NCBI GenBank assembly: GCA_023262645.1
Contig: JALRAA010000054.1
Span: 292 to 6,513, forward strand
Origin: Burkholderiaceae bacterium
Lineage (GTDB): Bacteria; Pseudomonadota; Gammaproteobacteria; Burkholderiales; Burkholderiaceae_C
Length of the DNA: 6,222 nt
Direction of reading: 5' to 3'
Each line of letters opens with the position of its first letter. Positions within the stretch are counted from its first letter, which is position 1. Below are positions 1 to 4,959 of the stretch, piece by piece. Both the position numbers and the translations under genes were made by a program. The notes beneath the pieces were generated by a model. It saw nothing but the letters and a program-made list of their open reading frames with translations, was not told where the DNA came from and did not search any database.

Positions 1-138
1 GAAACAGCGAATTGTCATTCTTGGAAGAAGTTTTGCCAAAGATTGTTTGGTTGTTTGCTTATTCCAAAATCCATTTATCCCATGTTTCACAAGGCATAAC
101 CGGTGAATTTCCCTGCATAGACAGTTTGCGAATGTGCT
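1..138. other. AT-rich upstream stretch with no supported gene
   Basis: This stretch is visibly richer in A and T than the genes downstream. Two plus-strand frames are open from the window edge, one to a TAA at 97-99 and one through the promoter to about 203. Neither translation resembles a protein family I recognise, and the longer one would run across the proposed operator and -10 box. On the minus strand only very short frames are seen. It is most likely intergenic DNA upstream of the sulfur operon, but the tail of an upstream gene ending at 99 cannot be excluded because the window starts here. Confidence 0.4.
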
Positions 139-157
139 TATATCGAATTTGCATATA
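139..157. promoter_or_regulatory. Putative CysB-like operator, distal inverted repeat
   Basis: TATAT at 139-143 and ATATA at 153-157 form a perfect 5-base inverted repeat with a 9-base spacer. It also fits the loose T-N11-A LysR-type pattern (T143/A155 and T141/A153). Its centre lies 22 bases, about two helical turns, upstream of a second inverted repeat, as expected for the recognition and activation half-sites of a LysR-type activator. CysB is the usual LysR-type regulator of these genes, so it is the natural candidate, but no regulator gene is in the window and the assignment is an inference. Confidence 0.45.
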
Positions 158-162
158 CGTCC

Positions 163-177
163 AACTAAAAAATAGTT
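163..177. promoter_or_regulatory. Putative CysB-like operator, proximal inverted repeat
   Basis: AACTA at 163-167 and TAGTT at 173-177 form a perfect inverted repeat around a run of five A. The centre at 170 would be near -41 relative to a start site at about 211, and the repeat abuts the candidate -35 box. That is the usual place for the activation site of a LysR-type regulator. The A-tract may also add DNA curvature. Function is inferred from position and symmetry only. Confidence 0.4.
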
Positions 178-204
178 TGTTTGTCTTCACGCTCTGCATA
201 TAGT
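177..204 (+). promoter_or_regulatory. Candidate sigma-70 promoter of the TSUP-cysI-DUF934-cysH operon
   Basis: TTGTTT (177-182) as -35 and TATAGT (199-204) as -10 are separated by 16 bases. This is a reasonable but weak-at-35 promoter, typical of activator-dependent genes. Transcription would begin near 211, only about three bases before the chosen ATG at 214, which would make the message nearly leaderless. Other pairings, such as TTGCAT (149-154) with AATAGT (171-176), are possible but would run through the proximal inverted repeat. Confidence 0.4.
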
Positions 205-213
205 CTCGGGCAT

Positions 214-1014
214 ATGGAAAACTTCTCTTTTGCTTTTGTCTTAGCCGGTTTTGTGGTGGGCCTGATCGTAGGCCTCACAGGCGTCGGTGGTGGTTCTTTG
301 ATGACGCCTTTGCTGATATTTGGCTTTGGCATCAAACCTGCACTCGCGGTTGGCACCGACTTGCTGTTTGCCGCAGGCACCAAGTTTGGCGGCCTGCTCA
401 ATTTCGCCAGACAACGCATCATTCCTTGGCGCGTGGTGTTCAGTCTCAGTTTGGGCAGCGTGCCCGCTGCCGTTGTCACCCTGGCTCTGTTGCACCACTT
501 CGGCACCTCCAACCCCAGCGTTCAGCATGCCATCACTTTCACGCTTGGCATTGCTTTGTTGTTGACGGCTGCTGCCACACTTTACAAAGCCATTCGCGGC
601 CCATTGCGCCAACAAACCGCTGACAGCGATGAACACCAGTTAGCCGCAGACCTTGCCACCCATGCGTGGATGCCTGTGGTGTTTGGTTCAGTGATCGGTG
701 TTTTGGTCACGCTCACGTCGGTCGGTGCGGGTGCCATCGGTGTCACTGTGCTGATGTTGCTTTACCCTCAACTACCGTTGCCACGCATCGTCGCGGCTGA
801 TATCGCTTACGCGGTGCCCTTGACACTGGTTGCAGGCTTAGGCCATGCCTCATTGGGTACCGTGGACTGGTCACTGTTGGCTTTGTTGTTGGCAGGTTCT
901 TTACCGGGCATATGGCTTGGCTCGCACTTGGTAACCAAAGTCCCCGAACGCTTTATTCGCTCCGCTTTGTCTGTGCTGTTGGCATGGGCAGGTGGCAAAT
1001 TGATTTTGATCTGA
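214..1014 (+). CDS. TauE/SafE (TSUP) family membrane transporter, probable sulfate or sulfite transporter
   Basis: This is a 266-residue polytopic inner-membrane protein of the TauE/SafE (TSUP, COG0730) family. Hydrophobic segments lie at about residues 5-37, 40-60, 72-95, 107-124, 153-185, 190-210, 218-240 and 248-266, with a polar loop at about 125-150. The glycine-rich motif GLTGVGGGSLMTPL (20-33) is echoed by TLTSVGAGAIGVTVL (166-180), reflecting the family's internal duplication. I chose ATG 214 because it puts the start just before the first membrane segment. The in-frame TTG at 181 would lie upstream of the candidate -10 box and add a polar leader. Only a weak ribosome binding site (CGGG) is seen. 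It is first in the operon, six bases before cysI, so it should carry sulfate or sulfite. Family members act as organosulfonate or sulfite exporters, and Corynebacterium CysZ of this family is linked to sulfate uptake. Direction here is unknown. Confidence 0.88.
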   Translation: MENFSFAFVLAGFVVGLIVGLTGVGGGSLMTPLLIFGFGIKPALAVGTDLLFAAGTKFGGLLNFARQRIIPWRVVFSLSLGSVPAAVVTLALLHHFGTSNPSVQHAITFTLGIALLLTAAATLYKAIRGPLRQQTADSDEHQLAADLATHAWMPVVFGSVIGVLVTLTSVGAGAIGVTVLMLLYPQLPLPRIVAADIAYAVPLTLVAGLGHASLGTVDWSLLALLLAGSLPGIWLGSHLVTKVPERFIRSALSVLLAWAGGKLILI

Positions 1015-1020
1015 CTCATC

Positions 1021-2823
1021 ATGTACCAATACACCGACTTCGACAAACGTTTTGTCCGCGAACGCGCCGCGCAGTACCGAGACCAGTTGCAACGCCACCT
1101 CCAGGGCCAGCTCAGTGACGACGAGTTCAGACCTCTGCGGTTACAAAACGGTTGGTATGTACAACGCTATGCACCCATGCTGCGTGTGGCTGTGCCTTAT
1201 GGAGAACTGTGCAGCGCCCAACTGCGTGTACTCGCGACCATCGCCCGCGACTACGACGTGCCAGACGCAGCAGTGTTTCAACATGCACAAGCCACCCAAG
1301 ACAACATCGGCGGTATTTCTGCGCCTCCCTTGACCAAAGGGTATGCCCATTTCACCACCCGCCAAAACTTGCAATACAACTGGATTCCTTTAGAGAAAAG
1401 CGCGGACGTGATGGATTTGCTGGCCAGTGTCAATATGCACGGCATACAAACCAGTGGCAACTGCATACGCAACATCACCAGCGACGAGCGTGCAGGGGTT
1501 GCGGTTGACGAAATCGTCGATCCGCGTCCTTTTGCAGAAATCCTTCGCCAATGGAGCACGTTGCATCCCGAATTTGCGTTCTTACCGCGCAAATTCAAAA
1601 TTGCCATCAGTGGTGCCTTGGAAGACCGCGCTGCCACCGCATGGCATGACGTTGGCTTGCACGCACTGCGCAACGCTGCCGGGGAAGTGGGTTTTCGCGT
1701 CATGGTGGGCGGAGGCATGGGGCGCACTCCCATCACAGCGAGCGTGATTTGCGAATTTTTGCCTTGGAACCAAATACTCAACTACTTGGAGGCGGTGGTG
1801 CGCGTATACAACCGCTGGGGCAGACGCGACAACATCTACAAAGCTCGCATCAAAATTTTGGTCAAAGCCGAAGGCAAACGCTATACCGACGAAGTTGAAG
1901 CCGAATACCAGCGCATACTGACGCAAGACGGTGCGCCCCACACCATCACCCAAGCTGAATTCGACAGAGTGCAAGCCAGTTTTGTACCCCCCCAACTTGC
2001 AAAACCCTCTGCGTTGTCTGCAGAAGCCATTCATTCTCAATTGGCAAAAGCAGCGGACACCGACAAAGATTTTGCGCGCTGGCTGCAACAAAACGTCGCG
2101 CCGCATCGCGATCCCCATTTGCGCGTGGTGACCTTGTCCTTCAAACGCCTGGGTCAAGCACCCGGAGATGCCACCGCTGACCAATTGGACGCAGCGGCTG
2201 AATTGGCTGATCGGTTTTCTGCATCTGAAGCACGCGTGAGCCACGACCAAAACCTGGTGCTGCCTTGGGTCTGCGCTGAACAACTGCCCGCGCTCTACCA
2301 AGCTGCTAAATCGTTGGGGCTGGCCAAACCAAATATACGCATGCTGACCGACATGATTGCTTGCCCGGGTGGAGACTATTGCGCATTGGCCAATGCCCGT
2401 TCCTTGCCTGTGGCAGCGGCCATCACAGAACGCTATCAAGACTTAGATGAATTGTTTGACTTGGGTGAAATCGATTTGCACATCAGCGGATGCATCAATT
2501 CTTGCGGACATCACCACAGCGGCCATATTGGCATTTTGGGGGTGGATAAAGATGGCAAAGAGTGGTATCAGGTCACGCTCGGTGGCTCTGACGGCTCGTC
2601 TCTCAGTGGCGCACCCAAAGCCGGCAAAGTGGTCGGGCCGTCTTTTTCATCTGCGGAAGTGGTCGATGTGATCGACGCTGTTTTGCAGGTCTACACAGAG
2701 CAACGGCTGCACGGAGAAACATTCATTGATGCACTCCAACGCATTGGCCTTGAGCCATTCAAACTGGCTGCCAATGCAGCACGCCATCCCAGTGATGACG
2801 AAGCATTGACCACGGTAGATTGA
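1021..2823 (+). CDS. cysI: Assimilatory sulfite reductase, siroheme [4Fe-4S] hemoprotein
   Basis: This cytoplasmic enzyme reduces sulfite to sulfide with six electrons. The 600-residue protein has the two-fold ferredoxin-like and siroheme layout of the nitrite/sulfite reductase family. FTTRQNLQYNW (111-121) and SGNCIRN (145-151) hold basic residues of the siroheme/substrate pocket, and LPRKFKIAISG (188-198) carries the lysine pair (K191, K193) matching the catalytic lysines of Escherichia coli CysI. The cluster and siroheme ligands are complete: C448 and C454 in CPGGDYC, C491 and C495 in CINSC. The N-terminus (MYQYTDFDKRF) fits the betaproteobacterial form, so the ATG is well supported although no clear ribosome binding site precedes it. 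Reinitiation after the transporter gene, six bases upstream, is likely. No CysJ flavoprotein is nearby, so electrons may come from ferredoxin or an unlinked reductase. A nitrite reductase role is disfavoured by the cysH, cysD and cysN neighbours. Confidence 0.95.
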   Translation: MYQYTDFDKRFVRERAAQYRDQLQRHLQGQLSDDEFRPLRLQNGWYVQRYAPMLRVAVPYGELCSAQLRVLATIARDYDVPDAAVFQHAQATQDNIGGISAPPLTKGYAHFTTRQNLQYNWIPLEKSADVMDLLASVNMHGIQTSGNCIRNITSDERAGVAVDEIVDPRPFAEILRQWSTLHPEFAFLPRKFKIAISGALEDRAATAWHDVGLHALRNAAGEVGFRVMVGGGMGRTPITASVICEFLPWNQILNYLEAVVRVYNRWGRRDNIYKARIKILVKAEGKRYTDEVEAEYQRILTQDGAPHTITQAEFDRVQASFVPPQLAKPSALSAEAIHSQLAKAADTDKDFARWLQQNVAPHRDPHLRVVTLSFKRLGQAPGDATADQLDAAAELADRFSASEARVSHDQNLVLPWVCAEQLPALYQAAKSLGLAKPNIRMLTDMIACPGGDYCALANARSLPVAAAITERYQDLDELFDLGEIDLHISGCINSCGHHHSGHIGILGVDKDGKEWYQVTLGGSDGSSLSGAPKAGKVVGPSFSSAEVVDVIDAVLQVYTEQRLHGETFIDALQRIGLEPFKLAANAARHPSDDEALTTVD

Positions 2824-2832
2824 AAGCTGAAC

Positions 2833-3204
2833 ATGCAATTGATTTCACACGCCCAACACACAGCACTGCCCCACCAGCACACCCTGACTTTGGCCAATGA
2901 TGCAAACCCCATGCAACAAGCTTTTGAGGGCATACAAACGATTGTGTTGCAGTTTCCCAAATTCACCGATGGTCGCGCTTTCAGCCAAGCCCTGATGTTG
3001 CGCCGCCGTTGCGGCTTTGAAGGCGATATTCGTGCCGTGGGCGATGTGCTGATTGACCAACTGAGTCAAATGCAGCGCTGCGGTTTCAGCAGCGCGGTTT
3101 TGCGTGCCGACCAAGACTTAGAAAAAGGCCGCCAATTGCTGACACATTTCACGGCGTTTTACCAAGCCGATTTGACCCAACCCAAACCTTTATTTGCACG
3201 ATGA
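2833..3204 (+). CDS. DUF934 family protein of the sulfite reductase operon
   Basis: This 123-residue soluble protein is of the DUF934 family, which in proteobacteria is habitually encoded beside cysI and cysH and has no established biochemical role that I know. The family core is clear: QFPKFTDGRAFSQALMLRRR (40-59), GDIRAVGDVLIDQL (64-77) and RCGFSSAVLR (82-91). There are two cysteines, C60 and C83, each within an RCGF word. From memory the second is the conserved one. No membrane segment, signal peptide or nucleotide loop is visible. It begins nine bases after cysI behind a weak GAAAG, and its TGA overlaps the cysH ATG (ATGA, 3201-3204), so it is translationally tied to both enzymes. A part in sulfite reductase assembly or electron delivery is a guess from context only. 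Databases sometimes label it an oxidoreductase without good grounds. Confidence 0.9.
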   Translation: MQLISHAQHTALPHQHTLTLANDANPMQQAFEGIQTIVLQFPKFTDGRAFSQALMLRRRCGFEGDIRAVGDVLIDQLSQMQRCGFSSAVLRADQDLEKGRQLLTHFTAFYQADLTQPKPLFAR

Positions 3205-3944
3205 AACCCGTACCCAAAGCCACTGAACTGCTAGCCAAACCCAGCGCCGATTTCGCTGACAAACTGGCCGCCACAAAAGCCTTGCTTCAGCAAGCTGCCG
3301 CGCAATGGCAGCCATTGAAGCAAGCTTCCAGCTTGGGTGCGGAAGATGTGGTGATCACCCATTTGATCAACCAGTTATCGCTCGACATCCCGGTGTTTGT
3401 GCTCGAAACCGGTGCGTTGCACCATGAAACTTTGGCCCTTCTCGAAAGACTTCAAGCCCACTCACGCGCTGCAATTCAGGTCTATCGCCCACAGCACGAA
3501 GCGGTGATCGGGTTTGTGAAACAACCCGGCCAGCAAGCCATTTACGAAAGCATGGACCATCGCAAAGCTTGTTGCGGCATTCGAAAACTTGAGCCCCTGG
3601 GACGCGCCCTGTCTGGGCAACGCGCATGGATCACCGGTTTGAGACGTGAACAATCCCAAGCCCGCGCAGAGGTTGCCGCACAAGAAGCCGACACAACCAA
3701 CGGCGTGCCGATCGTGAAATTCAACCCCTTGGTGGAATGGACTTGGGGCGATGTGTGGCACTACATTGCACAACACCATGTCGACTACAACCCTTTGCAT
3801 GACCATTTTTTCCCAAGCATTGGTTGCGCACCTTGCACCCGCGCGATCAGCTTGGGCGAAGATTTCCGCGCCGGACGTTGGTGGTGGGAAAACAGCGACC
3901 TGAAAGAATGCGGCTTGCATGTGAAAACGCCCGCTGCGTCATAG
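3201..3944 (+). CDS. cysH: Phosphoadenylyl/adenylyl-sulfate reductase, iron-sulfur APS reductase type
   Basis: This is a 247-residue cytoplasmic PAPS/APS reductase-family enzyme that reduces activated sulfate to sulfite with thioredoxin-like donors. SLGAEDVV (44-51) is the modified PP-loop that binds the nucleotide, and ETGALH (69-74) follows the central strand. C124 and C125 in KACCGIRK, with C209 and C212 in GCAPCTR, are the four cysteines that bind a [4Fe-4S] cluster in APS reductases. Enterobacterial PAPS reductases lack them. The catalytic cysteine is C237 in KECGLH near the C-terminus. Known family biology therefore predicts APS rather than PAPS as substrate, which fits the lack of cysC here. 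The ATG overlaps the DUF934 stop by four bases and has no clear ribosome binding site, so termination-reinitiation is expected. No convincing terminator follows, and cysD begins 85 bases further on. Confidence 0.94.
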   Translation: MKPVPKATELLAKPSADFADKLAATKALLQQAAAQWQPLKQASSLGAEDVVITHLINQLSLDIPVFVLETGALHHETLALLERLQAHSRAAIQVYRPQHEAVIGFVKQPGQQAIYESMDHRKACCGIRKLEPLGRALSGQRAWITGLRREQSQARAEVAAQEADTTNGVPIVKFNPLVEWTWGDVWHYIAQHHVDYNPLHDHFFPSIGCAPCTRAISLGEDFRAGRWWWENSDLKECGLHVKTPAAS

Positions 3945-4029
3945 CACCAAAGTCATTGCATTCCTTTAAATCTATTTCATATCAAGCGATATAAGTCAAA
4001 GCCCACATGAATTCACTTGAGAACAGAAC
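3945..4029 (+). promoter_or_regulatory. cysH-cysD intergenic regulatory region
   Basis: This 85-base gap is the longest within the cluster and is clearly more AT-rich than the flanking genes. It contains the inverted repeat described separately, a candidate -10 (TATAAG, 3990-3995) with no good -35, and a ribosome binding site GAGAA (4019-4023) six bases before the cysD ATG. No hairpin followed by a T-run is present, so read-through from cysH is likely as well. The reading is that cysDN has its own regulated promoter on top of operon read-through. The exact start site cannot be fixed by eye. Confidence 0.45.
3979..3995. promoter_or_regulatory. Putative CysB-like operator upstream of cysD
   Basis: ATATC (3979-3983) and GATAT (3988-3992) form a perfect inverted repeat with a 4-base spacer. 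The word CGATATAAG (3987-3995) is the exact reverse complement of CTTATATCG at 137-145 in the first promoter. Sharing a 9-base word between the only two regulatory regions of one sulfur cluster suggests a common regulator, most plausibly CysB. It overlaps the best -10 candidate, which would be odd for an activator site, so the true promoter may lie slightly downstream. Confidence 0.45.
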
Positions 4030-4959
4030 ATGAACGCCAGAGCCGAACTCGAACAACACCTTCTCAGCAACGCCCATTTAGACGCATTGGAAGAAGAAAC
4101 CATATTCATATTGCGTGAAGTTGCCGCCGCGTTTGAGCGCCCCACCTTGCTTTTTTCTGGCGGCAAAGATTCGCTGGTGATGTTGAAATGCGCCGAGAAA
4201 GCATTCGGTATCGGACGCATTCCCTACCCTTTGCTGATGATTGACACGGGCCACAACTTTCCAGAAGTCACCGACTTTCGCGACTTGCGTGCCAAAGAAC
4301 TCGGCGCTGAATTGATTGTGCGCAGTGTTGAAGATTCGATGAAGCGCGGTACTGTTCGACTCGCGCGCCCCGATGAATCACGAAATGTGCACCAATCGGT
4401 CACGCTGCTCGAAGCCATCGACGAGTTCCGTTTTGATGCACTCATTGGCGGCGCCCGCCGCGACGAAGAAAAAGCCCGCGCCAAAGAGCGCATCTTCAGT
4501 CACCGCGACGGTTTTGGCCAATGGCAGCCCAAATCTCAACGCCCTGAATTGTGGAATTTGTTCAACACACGACTTCACCCGGGTGAACACTTCCGCGTGT
4601 TCCCCATTTCCAATTGGACCGAACTCGATGTGTGGCAATACATTGCACGCGAGCAGATCGCCTTGCCATCGCTGTACTACTCGCACACGCGTGATGTGAT
4701 TGAACGCAAAGGCTTGTTGGTTCCAGTCACGCACATGACGCCACCGCGCGATGGCGAAACGGTACAACAACGACAAGTTCGCTTTCGCACCGTGGGCGAT
4801 ATCACCTGCACCTGTCCGGTGGAGAGCACCGCTTTGACACCTAACGACATCGTGATCGAAACCTTGGCAGCAGATGTCAGTGAACGTGGCGCTACCCGCA
4901 TGGACGACCAAACCTCTGATGCTTCGATGGAAAAACGCAAGAAAGAAGGTTACTTCTGA
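4030..4959 (+). CDS. cysD: Sulfate adenylyltransferase subunit 2 (ATP sulfurylase catalytic subunit)
   Basis: CysD adenylylates sulfate with ATP to give APS and pyrophosphate, and works as a complex with the GTPase CysN in the cytoplasm. The 309-residue length is normal for the family. The ATP pyrophosphatase PP-loop is SGGKDS (43-48) in the stretch LLFSGGKDSLVML. Further family hallmarks are IDTGHNFPEV after the loop, GGARRDEEKARAKER in the middle, WTELDVWQYI, LPSLYYSH, the cysteine-bearing GDITCTCPVES, and the standard C-terminal tail ending KRKKEGYF. ATG 4030 has a GAGAA ribosome binding site six bases upstream and gives the expected N-terminus (L17-D18-A19-L20-E21-E22-E23). Its TGA overlaps the cysN ATG by one base, as expected for subunits made in equal amounts. 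All catalytic elements appear intact. Confidence 0.96.
   Translation: MNARAELEQHLLSNAHLDALEEETIFILREVAAAFERPTLLFSGGKDSLVMLKCAEKAFGIGRIPYPLLMIDTGHNFPEVTDFRDLRAKELGAELIVRSVEDSMKRGTVRLARPDESRNVHQSVTLLEAIDEFRFDALIGGARRDEEKARAKERIFSHRDGFGQWQPKSQRPELWNLFNTRLHPGEHFRVFPISNWTELDVWQYIAREQIALPSLYYSHTRDVIERKGLLVPVTHMTPPRDGETVQQRQVRFRTVGDITCTCPVESTALTPNDIVIETLAADVSERGATRMDDQTSDASMEKRKKEGYF

Noticed and set aside
12..203. A 63-codon open frame on the plus strand (TTG start) upstream of the transporter gene
   Set aside because: It resembles no protein I recognise, lies in AT-rich DNA, and runs through both inverted repeats and the -10 box. It is better explained as chance.
1987..1993. Run of seven C inside cysI as a frameshift or phase-variation site
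   Set aside because: The frame is intact across it, and the protein before and after matches the family. A single short run in a housekeeping gene is not evidence for programmed slippage.
1582..2439. A 285-codon open frame on the minus strand inside cysI
   Set aside because: It lies wholly within the well-supported cysI coding frame and its translation has no recognisable domain. It is an antisense shadow.
3927..3939. ACGC-N5-GCGT hairpin at the end of cysH as a terminator
   Set aside because: The stem has only four pairs, lies before the stop codon, and is not followed by a T-run.
4008..4015. TGAATTCA palindrome before cysD as a further operator
   Set aside because: An 8-base palindrome is expected by chance, and no copy is seen in the first promoter.
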